64,000 bases of DNA from an uncultured Lachnospiraceae bacterium (GTDB taxonomy: Bacteria; Bacillota; Clostridia; Lachnospirales; Lachnospiraceae): the NCBI GenBank assembly GCA_910577675.1, contig CAJTOR010000002.1, positions 1 through 64,000 on the forward strand, written 5' to 3'. The translations under genes were made by a program, and so were the position numbers. The notes below the pieces were generated by a model. It made no database searches and was not told the DNA's origin. It was given only the letters and a program-made list of their open reading frames with translations. This document shows positions 7,184 to 15,722 of the stretch, piece after piece (the stretch's first letter is position 1; each line of letters opens with the position of its first letter).

Positions 7184-8962
7184 ATGAAATTATTTGTTTC
7201 AATCAAGATCATGATTAAAATAGCACTTTGTATCGATAAAAAAAGTCTATTGATATGTATTACTTATAACCTGGTAAAACAGCTTATGAATGTTTTTTAT
7301 GGAGTGCATTTTATTAGAATGATACTTGCAGGATTGGAAACGAAACGCAGTTTTGGGCATATTCTGGCAGTACTTGTTTTTATGTTTGTAATTAATATTT
7401 TGTTTAGCCGGTTTAATCAGTACTACAAGAATATATATCTGCCGATTTTTAAGTTGAAAGTTGACTGTTATATGAACGAAAAAATCATGCGGAAAGCAAA
7501 TTCGATTCCGTATGATATAGCAAATTCTCCTGAAGAATTGGATAAGTACAACAGGATTATTAAAAACTCGTCGGAAATGATAATGCAGGCGTACCAGTCT
7601 TTTGGTTTGGTGTGTGGATTGCTTGAAGCATTTATTATGGTTTTGTATTATATTATCAATGTAGATATATTTGCGATTGTTCTTTCAAGTTTTCCATTGT
7701 TGTATTCGTATTTTTTGGCAGAAAAGAGTGCGGAATTTAAATATGAGCTGGACAAAAAGATTTCTTCCTTTAGCCGAAAAAAGGAATATGCCAAACGTGT
7801 GTTTTATCTGCATAATTACACAGCGGAGATAAGAACTTCAAAAATAGGGCGTATTGTGAAAGGGATTTATCAGGAAGGTTTTATGCAGACGGAGGATGCA
7901 TACCTAAGAAATGGGAAAAAAATTGCATTGATTGCGTTTTTAGAGTTGTTGCTGGGTGATGCGATAGCCATGGTATTGCCTCTGGTGTATGTTGTTATCC
8001 GAATGTTGTGCGGTGCACAATATCTGATGGGAGATTTTATTGGAATAACTCAGGCAATTACGATTTTTAGTTCGGATGTTGAGTGGATGTTAGATACAAT
8101 GCTTGAATTAAAATCTGCATCGCTATACATAAGTGATTATATAGACTATATATCGCAGGAAGAAGATCAGGTAAGAGAGGGAAAAAAGCTTGATAAAACA
8201 AATGAGTTTCATATTGTATTTGACCATGTGCAATATCAGTATCCTGGGAATTCAGAGGGCGTTTTGGCGCTTGCGGATGTGTCTGTAGATATCCGGAGCG
8301 GAGAAAAAATTGCAATGGTCGGTGAAAACGGTGCAGGAAAAACAACATTTGTTTCGCTGCTGGTAAATCTTATTTCCTGCAGCAATGGCAGGATTTTGCT
8401 GAATGGCACAGATATAAATGCGTATGGAAGGCGGGAATTGAAGTCATTTTTCGGAGTGGTATGCCAGGATTATCAGATTTATCCAGTGTCCATACGGGAC
8501 AATGTATCGATAAATGGTTGCGTTGCAGATGCTGATATAAAGGATGCGATTATAAAGGTAGGACTTGCAGATCGAATCAATGATATAAACCTTGTGGTTG
8601 GGAAAGAAATAAACGATAAGGGGTTGGAACTGTCTGGTGGAGAACGTCAAAGACTGGCATTGGCTCGTGTGGTTGCAAATAAATTTCCGGTTGTGATTTT
8701 GGACGAACCGACCAGTGCTCTGGATGCCCTTACAGAAAGGAACATAAATCAGCTATTACTCTCTGCACTGAAAGATACCAATCGCACTTTAATATTTATC
8801 TCCCACAAGCTCTCAACAACAAAACTGGTTGACCGGATTTTAGTCTTTGAACATGGCAGGATTGTTGAGCAGGGAAATCATGACCAGTTAATGAAAAAAG
8901 AAGGGCTTTATTCGAGAATGTATAATGAGCAAAGTAATATGTATAAGGGACAAAATATATGA
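7184..8962 (+). CDS. ABC exporter half-transporter (TMD-NBD), subunit 1
   Basis: A 592-residue type IV (MsbA-like) half-transporter. Six hydrophobic segments fill roughly residues 20-310. An ATPase domain follows: Walker A GENGAGKTT near residue 380, signature LSGGERQRLALARV, Walker B VVILDEPTSALD with the catalytic Glu, and the H-loop ISHKLS. ATG 7184 has GGAG eight bases upstream; an earlier in-frame ATG at 7151 lacks a site. The stop overlaps the start of the next half-transporter by ATGA, so the two form a heterodimer. The membrane domain is divergent and no peptide precursor, peptidase domain or modification enzyme is nearby. The cargo (drug, lipid or peptide) cannot be named. Confidence 0.88.
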   Translation: MKLFVSIKIMIKIALCIDKKSLLICITYNLVKQLMNVFYGVHFIRMILAGLETKRSFGHILAVLVFMFVINILFSRFNQYYKNIYLPIFKLKVDCYMNEKIMRKANSIPYDIANSPEELDKYNRIIKNSSEMIMQAYQSFGLVCGLLEAFIMVLYYIINVDIFAIVLSSFPLLYSYFLAEKSAEFKYELDKKISSFSRKKEYAKRVFYLHNYTAEIRTSKIGRIVKGIYQEGFMQTEDAYLRNGKKIALIAFLELLLGDAIAMVLPLVYVVIRMLCGAQYLMGDFIGITQAITIFSSDVEWMLDTMLELKSASLYISDYIDYISQEEDQVREGKKLDKTNEFHIVFDHVQYQYPGNSEGVLALADVSVDIRSGEKIAMVGENGAGKTTFVSLLVNLISCSNGRILLNGTDINAYGRRELKSFFGVVCQDYQIYPVSIRDNVSINGCVADADIKDAIIKVGLADRINDINLVVGKEINDKGLELSGGERQRLALARVVANKFPVVILDEPTSALDALTERNINQLLLSALKDTNRTLIFISHKLSTTKLVDRILVFEHGRIVEQGNHDQLMKKEGLYSRMYNEQSNMYKGQNI

Positions 8963-10728
8963 AAACAAATATTTTAAACATCAAGAAAATCATAAAAAAT
9001 AACTTTTATATAATGAAAACAGTATGCCATGTGGATGGCAGATATGTCGGGTTTACCTTGTTCGTTCGAATGGTATCCGCAATATGTAACTCATTTTTAT
9101 ATGTATATTTGCTTGGGGGTGTTTTATATTGTGTTGAAAACAAGAAAGAGCTCAAATTTATTCTTCTTTTTTTGTTATTCAGCATAGGTTTTTTTGCGGC
9201 TGCATTTGCATTGCAGGCTTATTATAATAATATATTCAAACCCATCCACAGAGAGCGAATTGTCAGTCGGTTGCAGCATAATCTTTTTGATAAGCTGCAA
9301 AGTGCAGATATGATAAATTACGATTCGGCAGATATTTATACTACAGTTACTTTGGCAAATGAGGAAATTGCTACACTGCCGTTTGCGATAACTGATAATT
9401 TGTTTTGCGGGTTTGAATGCCTGATTACCACATGCCTGATAATCCTTGGAACCATTCATGCCAGTTGGTTTGTATTTATGATATGTGTGGTTTCTTTTGG
9501 GGTCGGAGTCTTTCTTACAAATGCCCGGTCAAAAAGAGTAGCTCAATATGATGAGCATATGAAAATAAAGGACAAGAGCTTATCCCTGCTGCGCCGTCTT
9601 CTGTATCTGCCGGAATATGCCAAGGATAACAGATTAAGTAATGTACATGATATTTTTCTGGCAGATTATAAAGCTGCGGTAAAGGATAAGGAAGAGCTTG
9701 CGGCGCGCGGCGGAAAGAGGATTGCTAACCTGTCCTTTTTCCAGAGAATGTTTTGTAATGCTTTCTGCATTGACTTTTTTATACCCTTGTATCTAAGTAT
9801 TGCCGTTCTGGTGTTTGGTAAACTGACGATTTCTGAATTTGTTATAGCAATTAATGCCGGCGCTCAGATTCGGCTGAAACTGGACGATTTGACAGGCGTT
9901 ATATCGGATTTTTTGAAAAATGGAAGGTTTACTGAAAGAATTCGCAATATTGATAAAATTCAATGTGATATAGAAACTGCCGTCGAAGCTTGTCCGGTTG
10001 GCAGTATGCAGACATTATCGGCTAATAAGGTTACTTTTTTTTACCCCGATGGAACACTGGGATTGTCAGAGATTGATTTTTCTATCCAGAAGGGAAACAA
10101 GGTGGCGATTGTTGGGAGTAATGGTTCTGGAAAATCTACGTTGATTAAACTATTGCTGCGTTTTTATGACGCAGCATCCGGAGAGATTTTACAGAATGGG
10201 ATTGATATAAGGGATTTTGATATATCCGCGTATAGGTCACAATTTGCTACTGCCTTTCAGAATTTTAATATATATTCGACATCAATCAGAAATAATGTAT
10301 GTATGGGAGATGAAGTGGATGAAGACAGGTTGGCCTATGCTTTAAATAGGGCTGGGTTGTCCGATTGCATAAATGATTTAGATGTGCAGCTAACAAAGGA
10401 ACTTGATGAGAGCGGAATTCTTTTTTCGGGAGGTTTGTTACAACGTCTGGCACTGGCCAGGGTTTTTTATAAAGACAGTGATATTGTTATTATGGATGAG
10501 CCAACTGCCGCGATGGATGTGTTTTTTGAAAGGAAGTTTTACGATATTGTATTCGAAAATTTAAAAGAAAAAACAGTTATTTTTGTTTCACATCGGCTGT
10601 CTTCCGTTACTGCATGCGATAAAATCATATATATGGATCATGGAAAAATCCTTGAAGAAGGAACACATGAATATTTGATGAACTTAAAAGGAGGATATTA
10701 CAGGCTTTTTAATGCCCAGTTTGAATAG
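8959..10728 (+). CDS. ABC exporter half-transporter (TMD-NBD), subunit 2
   Basis: A 589-residue partner of the preceding gene. The N-terminal membrane domain has about six helices to residue 320. The ATPase domain has Walker A GSNGSGKST near residue 386, a degenerate signature FSGGLLQRLALARV, Walker B IVIMDEPTAAMD and H-loop VSHRLS. The FSGGL signature departs from LSGGQ more than in subunit 1, so one of the two ATP sites is probably weaker, as in many heterodimeric exporters. Translational coupling through the 4-base overlap supports equal synthesis. Substrate unknown. Confidence 0.88.
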   Translation: MKTNILNIKKIIKNNFYIMKTVCHVDGRYVGFTLFVRMVSAICNSFLYVYLLGGVLYCVENKKELKFILLFLLFSIGFFAAAFALQAYYNNIFKPIHRERIVSRLQHNLFDKLQSADMINYDSADIYTTVTLANEEIATLPFAITDNLFCGFECLITTCLIILGTIHASWFVFMICVVSFGVGVFLTNARSKRVAQYDEHMKIKDKSLSLLRRLLYLPEYAKDNRLSNVHDIFLADYKAAVKDKEELAARGGKRIANLSFFQRMFCNAFCIDFFIPLYLSIAVLVFGKLTISEFVIAINAGAQIRLKLDDLTGVISDFLKNGRFTERIRNIDKIQCDIETAVEACPVGSMQTLSANKVTFFYPDGTLGLSEIDFSIQKGNKVAIVGSNGSGKSTLIKLLLRFYDAASGEILQNGIDIRDFDISAYRSQFATAFQNFNIYSTSIRNNVCMGDEVDEDRLAYALNRAGLSDCINDLDVQLTKELDESGILFSGGLLQRLALARVFYKDSDIVIMDEPTAAMDVFFERKFYDIVFENLKEKTVIFVSHRLSSVTACDKIIYMDHGKILEEGTHEYLMNLKGGYYRLFNAQFE

Positions 10729-10840
10729 TTTGAATAATTTCCGTTTTTGCACATAAAGTTTCATACCTGTGGCTTTCTGGCATATTGGAGTGGACGGCGG
10801 ACAGTCAGTACTGATAACAGTAAATAAATATATTTTACAT

Positions 10841-10888
10841 AAAATCTTCCATTCCGAGAAGTTTTACGTTCGGGGAATGGAGGATTTT
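10841..10888. repeat. Inverted repeat with gene-leader-like sequence
   Basis: AAAATCTTCCATTCC (10841-10855) pairs with GGAATGGAGGATTTT (10874-10888) with one G-T pair. It has no clear T run, and lies between the exporter operon and the convergent AraC gene, where a terminator is expected. The minus strand (CTTCTCGGAATGGAAGATTTTATG) closely resembles the leader and ribosome binding site of abfA. No gene follows it here. The rest of 10729-10987 shows no coding. Confidence 0.5.
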
Positions 10889-10987
10889 ATATTAGAGAAA
10901 ATGATCGTGTTTACCTATGATGTTCCCAGCGTGAATAGTTATAGTGAAAATTAAGTTCATCTGCATTATTTTCCACAGTATTCCTTC

Positions 10988-11905
10988 CTAATTCTTAGTC
11001 AGGCTTATTCCCTGTCCGCATTGACGGCGGTACTGTGCGGGGGTGTAGCCGGTAACGGCTTTAAACTGGCGATAAAAGTGTACTTCACTGCGATAACCGC
11101 ACAGTTCGACAAGTTGGTCAATGGTGAGGTCTGTGTGGTCTAACAGTTCCATAGAATGTTCTACGCGAAGTTTAATTATATCTTTTTGGAAAGAAATTCC
11201 AAATAGTTTCCGGTAAAGGTGTTGAAAATAGGATTCACTTATTTTCAGTTCCTGTGCGTACAGGGCAATGCTGTGTTCTTTCTGCGGGGAATCTTCCATT
11301 TTTGAGCGGACTTTGCGCAGTTTTTCCTCAAATGGGAGTGGGGGAAGGAGCGGCTGCGGGTGCGCACTGTCATAGCACAGGTGGTTAAACAGGACAAGAA
11401 AAAGTGCATCCATATTCTGCTCCTGGCAGCCTGGCAGCGCGAAGGATTTCTCCCACAAAAGCTGGCGGATCAGGGAGGAATAGAATTCCATATTGCGCAC
11501 CGGAAAGAGTTGATTTGTAGGTGGGAGTACAGAAAATGTTATGTTGTCCGTTGGGATATCGTTTTTAGTGTGGCTGATATTTCCTGCTGGGTCATAATGG
11601 CTTTCTGTGCTGCCGCAATCAGGTGTGTCGGGCTTTTCATTTATGTGTTCTGTGGCATCGGGTGAGTATTCAAAATGCAGCCAGTCGTCCATATATTCGC
11701 CCGACAGGTTATAATAGCAGTATGGGGTATGCGGTGCAATCAGGATGGCATGGCCTGGAGTGGCATCCATATCCCTGCCGTCTATCTGGAAATGGGCAGC
11801 AGAGTGCAGGAGTAATAGGACATAGTTTTTGATTCCGTGCATTCTCGAGAGGTTAAAGGGGTAGGGATGGCGTGTCGCACAGCCGCCGCGCATAACGTGG
11901 AACAT
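10988..11905 (-). CDS. AraC/XylS-family transcriptional regulator
   Basis: A 305-residue regulator. The N-terminal half is a cupin-like sensing domain (FQIDGRDMDATPGHAILI, then IAPHTPYCYY) with a His/Asp-rich insert near 90-120. The C-terminal 100 residues carry two helix-turn-helix units (IALYAQELKISESYFQHLYR; LTIDQLVELCGYRSEVHFYR) and end with the family signature FKAVTGYTPAQYRR. The start is supported by AAGGAGG. It is divergent from the GH88/GH154 gene pair across 194 bases holding phased repeats. The likely job is activation of those genes by an unsaturated glucuronide or related sugar; the ligand is inferred from context only. Confidence 0.92.
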   Translation of the reverse strand: MFHVMRGGCATRHPYPFNLSRMHGIKNYVLLLLHSAAHFQIDGRDMDATPGHAILIAPHTPYCYYNLSGEYMDDWLHFEYSPDATEHINEKPDTPDCGSTESHYDPAGNISHTKNDIPTDNITFSVLPPTNQLFPVRNMEFYSSLIRQLLWEKSFALPGCQEQNMDALFLVLFNHLCYDSAHPQPLLPPLPFEEKLRKVRSKMEDSPQKEHSIALYAQELKISESYFQHLYRKLFGISFQKDIIKLRVEHSMELLDHTDLTIDQLVELCGYRSEVHFYRQFKAVTGYTPAQYRRQCGQGISLTKN

Positions 11906-11951
11906 GGTTGGCCTCCTTGGGGATATAGTTAAAGGGTTTATATTTTAATTA

Positions 11952-11984
11952 CAGGAAAAATCCTGCAAAGCGGGAAAAATCCTG
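11952..11984. promoter_or_regulatory. Phased operators between AraC gene and GH88 gene
   Basis: CAGGAAAAATCCTG (11952-11965, a perfect palindrome) is followed 19 bases later by CGGGAAAAATCCTG (11971-11984). A further ACAGGATT half-site lies at 11989-11996. Tandem copies about two helical turns apart are typical of AraC-family binding. The surrounding intergenic stretch 11906-12099 has no other feature seen. Confidence 0.6.
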
Positions 11985-12099
11985 TAAAACAGGATTGGTT
12001 AGTTTTTGGATAGTATACGATATTACGATTTGAATGTCAATGCGCTAAACTTAGAACATGCAGGGGATGCAAAAACTATTATTACGGAGGGAATAAAAT

Positions 12100-13227
12100 A
12101 TGGAAAAGAATTGGATTCAGGAAGCCGAGGCGAAGATCAGGGCGAAGATGCCTGTGGTGGCGGGGCGCAGTGTACATAAGGTGCCGTATACTTCAAAGGA
12201 CGGTGTGTTTGATGACTGGACGAATAATATTTCATGGTGGACGAACGGGTTCTGGGGCGGGATGCTCTGGCAGCTCTACCATGTGACAAAGGATGGGATG
12301 TACCTGGAGAGTGCTTTGGAGCTTGAAAAGAAATTGGACGCTACGCTGATGAGTCCGGAGGATATGGATCATGACAGCGGGTTCCGCTGGCTGTTGACTT
12401 CCGGGGCAAATTACCGCGAGACGGGCAGTGAGGAATCGTTTAAGCGCACTTTGCTTGCTGCCTGCAATATGGCGGGGCGTTTTAATCCTGCGGGTGATTT
12501 TATCCGCGCATGGAATGATTGGGGCAATAAGGAAAAGCGCGGGGAGAATGCGGGCATTGCGATTATTGACTGTATGATGAATTTACCGCTTTTATATTGG
12601 GCTGCAGAGAAGACCAACGACCCAAGATTCTATCATATTGCGGTAAAACATGCAGATACGGTAATGAAGCATTTTATAAGGGAGGATGGTTCGGTAATCC
12701 ATATCGGGGAATTTGACCCTTATACGGGAGAGTTTCTGCGCTCCGTCGGCGGGCAGGGCTACGCGCATGGATCCTCTTGGACGCGCGGGCAGGCGTGGGC
12801 GGTCTATGGTTTTGCACTTAGCTACCGTCACACGAAAAAGGAAAAATATCTGGAGTGTGCGAGGCGGATTGCGGATTATTTTATCTCAAATATTCCGGAA
12901 AGCGGACTGATTCCTGTGGATTTCTGCCAGCCGGAAAGTTGTGCTTTTGAGGATTCCACGGCGGCTGCAATTGCGGCTTGCGGTATGCTTGAAATTGCGA
13001 AGTCCATCGGCGGGGGCGAGGAGAACCTGTACCATAAGTCTGCGCTTAAACTGCTTTATGCTCTCTATGAAAAGCGCTGCGACTGGTCACTTGAAACAGA
13101 TGCAATTGTGCAGAAATGCACTGCGGCGTACCATGATAAGGAACATGAATTTACTATTATTTACGGGGATTATTTCTTTATCGAGGCGATCTGGAAATTG
13201 ACGGGGCAGGAATTGTTCTTGTGGTAA
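12100..13227 (+). CDS. Unsaturated glucuronyl hydrolase (GH88)
   Basis: A 375-residue cytoplasmic (alpha/alpha)6-barrel enzyme. GH88 hydrates the C4-C5 double bond of the unsaturated uronic acid left by polysaccharide lyases and so releases it. The two conserved aspartates are seen in HDSGFRW (D92) and AIIDCMMN (D157). Other family blocks are WTNGFWGGMLW, GQGYAHGSSWTRGQAW and YGDYFFIEA. Length is typical. The start follows ACGGAGGG. No lyase is encoded in the window, so substrates may come from other members of the community or a distant locus. The co-directional GH154 gene 145 bases downstream completes a glucuronide-trimming pair. Confidence 0.93.
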   Translation: MEKNWIQEAEAKIRAKMPVVAGRSVHKVPYTSKDGVFDDWTNNISWWTNGFWGGMLWQLYHVTKDGMYLESALELEKKLDATLMSPEDMDHDSGFRWLLTSGANYRETGSEESFKRTLLAACNMAGRFNPAGDFIRAWNDWGNKEKRGENAGIAIIDCMMNLPLLYWAAEKTNDPRFYHIAVKHADTVMKHFIREDGSVIHIGEFDPYTGEFLRSVGGQGYAHGSSWTRGQAWAVYGFALSYRHTKKEKYLECARRIADYFISNIPESGLIPVDFCQPESCAFEDSTAAAIAACGMLEIAKSIGGGEENLYHKSALKLLYALYEKRCDWSLETDAIVQKCTAAYHDKEHEFTIIYGDYFFIEAIWKLTGQELFLW

Positions 13228-13372
13228 ATAAATGTGAAAGGGGTGTTAGGATGGGGAAGGGGGGAGGCGGTGACAATGGCTGGCTTTGCAGGAGGGGATG
13301 GGTGGTTTTGCCGGGGATAAAGAAATTGGCTTTGTGGTGCGGGCATATTATTTTGAGATGGAGGGGATTGCG

Positions 13373-15538
13373 ATGGGTTTTAAACCGCGACATATGGATT
13401 TTACGCTTAGCCCATATACGGGGCTTACGAGGGAGAGTTGGATTGAGGCGGGGGAGTATATGCTTAGGGGGATTTTCCAGCATATTAAGAGTTTCGATGA
13501 CCCGGTGGTCGTGCCGCGGCAGGAAACAAAGATTACATACCCGCATCTGAATGAGGCGGGGGAGTCGCCGCTTGCGGAGCGCAAGGCGGAGATGTTCGAG
13601 GGGCTGACAAGATCATTTTTTATTGCTGCGCCGCTGCTTTCTATTAAGCCGGAACTTGAGCTTAACGGCTACAAGTTAAAGGAATATTATAAAAATCAGA
13701 TTTTGCGCTCCTGCACGCCGGGCGATGCGCAATGTGTCGGCAATTATGAGGAATTGCAGGAGATTACCGGGCATTCCGATCCTTTCCGCGCATTTCAGCA
13801 GACGGTGGAAACCTGCGCGCTTGTGATTGGGCTTTGGGCAAGCAGGGATGTGATTTGGGAGAATTTTACAAAAGAGGAAAAGGACGTGGTTGCGGCATTT
13901 CTCACAAGCTTTGCGCACGCGAATACCGTGCCGCAGAACTGGAGAATGTTCAATATGCTTGACCTGGCGTTTCTGCATATGGAAGGCTATCCGATTGACC
14001 ATGAAATTATGCTTGACCATGCGCAAGCCATTCTTGATTATTATGTGGGGGATGGCTGGTACCGCGACGGGCAGAGTTTTGACTATTATTCCTGCTGGGC
14101 ATTTAATTTCTATGCGCCGCTCTGGAATCTGTGGTACGGCTATGAAAATGAGCCGTTCCTCGCAAAAAAATTTGAGGAGTACTCTAACTGCCTGATGGAA
14201 ACTTATCCCGACTTCTTTGATGCGGACGGATTTACCAATATGTGGGGCAGAAGCTGTATTTACCGCTTTGCAAGCACAAGCCCGTTCGACGGCAATCTGA
14301 TGCTGTCCCATCCCCGTGTGGATGCGGGATGTGCAAGGCGCATTGCGTCCGGGGCGCTGATGCAGTTTTTATCGCGAGATGATTTTTCTGTTGGGGGAAT
14401 CCCGACCATGGGCTTTTACGGGCAGTTTTCCCCGCTTGTGCAGGGGTATTCCTGCGCGGAGTCGCCGTTTTGGATGGGGAAAGCGTTCTTGTGCCTGCAC
14501 TTGCCAGAGAATCATCCGTTCTGGACGGAAAAGGAAAATAACGGGAACTGGGAAAAACTGGAAGTAAATGAAGTGAAAGAAACGGCACTTGACGGTCCAG
14601 CGCTCTGTTTTACGAACCATAAGGCAAGCGGGGAAACCATTTTGCGCACCGGGAAGATCGTGAAGAATGTCGGGGACAAACATGGGATGTGGAATTATTC
14701 GAAGCTCTGTTTTAATACAAAGTATCCGTGGGAAGCAACGCCGCAGGGAATAATTGTCCCGGTAGAAGAGGCGGTTAAGCGGGCAGGATGGGAACTGAGG
14801 CAGAAGGAAACAGAACTTGGTGTACCTAAGGATTTGGCACCGTCGGCATCGGTTGGTGAGGTTGAATCCCAGCAGTATGTGTTAAAGGATTTAACTTACA
14901 ATAAAGTATCCCTTGCCAATGCGACTTTCTGGGGCGGTGTAAAGGACGGCATCTTATACCGCAGGCAGTATTTTGATTATCGGCTGAATACCGAAACACA
15001 CTGGATTCAGGGGCTTTTCCTGGCAGATTTCCCGGTTTCCTGCGGGATTGTCCGCGTGGATAAAATGAAGCTGTTCCGCCGTCCTGTCCGTTTTACGCTC
15101 GGCGCTTATGGCTTTCCGGACAATGGGACTACGGTAAGGGAATACCGGGAGGGCAGTGCCAGAGCCATTGTGCTTACCGGCAAGGATGCAGTGGGAACAC
15201 CGCGCCAGCTTGCAATGACCATATATGACGGATGGGATGATTTGGGAATTATTTACAGCACGGGCACAAACCCGGATTCGAAGGATTCCATTGTGGTATA
15301 TGCGCAGGCGGAAAAGAAAAAGCAGTATGGCGGCTGTGAGCCATATGTGATGATTTCGCAGGTGATTACAAAGGAGGATGAAGAACCGTTTACCAAAGAA
15401 GAAATCTTCCCGGTTCGCTCGATTGCCTACACGGATAAGGCGGGCTGCGGAACTTACGGTCCTGTGCGGATTCTTTTGAAAAATGGGGAGGAACGTGTGG
15501 TGGATTACGAGGTTATGGAAGGAAATCTAAGATTATAG
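13373..15538 (+). CDS. DUF2264-family protein, GH154-type beta-glucuronidase candidate
   Basis: A 721-residue protein with no signal peptide. The first 400 residues are the DUF2264 domain, an (alpha/alpha)6 toroid (FRGLTRSFF-like EGLTRSFFIAAPLL, NWRMFNMLDLAFL, DGWYRDGQSFDYYSCWAFNF, WGRSCIYRFAS). The remainder is a beta-sandwich region. I recall DUF2264 as the basis of CAZy family GH154, which includes a beta-glucuronidase; that link is from memory. ATG 13373 has GGAGGGG at 13360-13366; longer in-frame starts from 13286 give a low-quality leader. Next to a GH88 enzyme and an AraC regulator, a role in removing glucuronic acid from oligosaccharides is the most economical reading. Confidence 0.82.
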   Translation: MGFKPRHMDFTLSPYTGLTRESWIEAGEYMLRGIFQHIKSFDDPVVVPRQETKITYPHLNEAGESPLAERKAEMFEGLTRSFFIAAPLLSIKPELELNGYKLKEYYKNQILRSCTPGDAQCVGNYEELQEITGHSDPFRAFQQTVETCALVIGLWASRDVIWENFTKEEKDVVAAFLTSFAHANTVPQNWRMFNMLDLAFLHMEGYPIDHEIMLDHAQAILDYYVGDGWYRDGQSFDYYSCWAFNFYAPLWNLWYGYENEPFLAKKFEEYSNCLMETYPDFFDADGFTNMWGRSCIYRFASTSPFDGNLMLSHPRVDAGCARRIASGALMQFLSRDDFSVGGIPTMGFYGQFSPLVQGYSCAESPFWMGKAFLCLHLPENHPFWTEKENNGNWEKLEVNEVKETALDGPALCFTNHKASGETILRTGKIVKNVGDKHGMWNYSKLCFNTKYPWEATPQGIIVPVEEAVKRAGWELRQKETELGVPKDLAPSASVGEVESQQYVLKDLTYNKVSLANATFWGGVKDGILYRRQYFDYRLNTETHWIQGLFLADFPVSCGIVRVDKMKLFRRPVRFTLGAYGFPDNGTTVREYREGSARAIVLTGKDAVGTPRQLAMTIYDGWDDLGIIYSTGTNPDSKDSIVVYAQAEKKKQYGGCEPYVMISQVITKEDEEPFTKEEIFPVRSIAYTDKAGCGTYGPVRILLKNGEERVVDYEVMEGNLRL

Positions 15539-15591
15539 GGTGAAGCCAGACAGGATGGGCAGGAGTCATCAATCTATCTGTAAAGAACTGG

Positions 15592-15660
15592 ATTTAACCT
15601 GTCAATTGTATCGGGTGGCACATGCTCTATCTGACATGCGAGAGCAGCATAGGGAAATTA
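15592..15660 (+). repeat. Dispersed repeat, copy D (short form)
   Basis: Contains TTTAACCTGTCAA directly joined to TTGTATCGGGTGG, then CTATCTGACATGCGAGAGCAGCATAGGGAAAT. Compared with copy A it lacks the central ~60-base block but keeps the hairpin and the GAGAGCAGCATAGGG block. Confidence 0.75.
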
Positions 15661-15666
15661 CTTTTT

Positions 15667-15711
15667 ACTGCCGCCAAAACAGGAATGGTATCGAACTGTT
15701 TTGGCGGCAGT
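15667..15711. terminator. Strong inverted repeat between GH154 gene and thiC
   Basis: ACTGCCGCCAAAACAG (15667-15682) pairs perfectly over 16 bases with CTGTTTTGGCGGCAGT (15696-15711). It lies between convergent genes, as a two-way terminator would, although neither side has a good T run. Confidence 0.6.
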
Positions 15712-15722
15712 AAGTTCTGGGG

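Noticed and set aside
11360..11832. Plus-strand open frames within the AraC gene
   Set aside because: Antisense shadows of the strongly supported minus-strand AraC regulator.
13286..13372. Longer start for the GH154 gene
   Set aside because: The added 29 residues have no ribosome site at 13286, while ATG 13373 has GGAGGGG at proper spacing and begins like a protein start.
13221..13550. Open frames on both strands between the GH88 and GH154 genes
   Set aside because: They overlap the GH154 coding start in other frames and consist of Trp/Gly/Arg-rich or Pro/His-rich sequence without homology signs.
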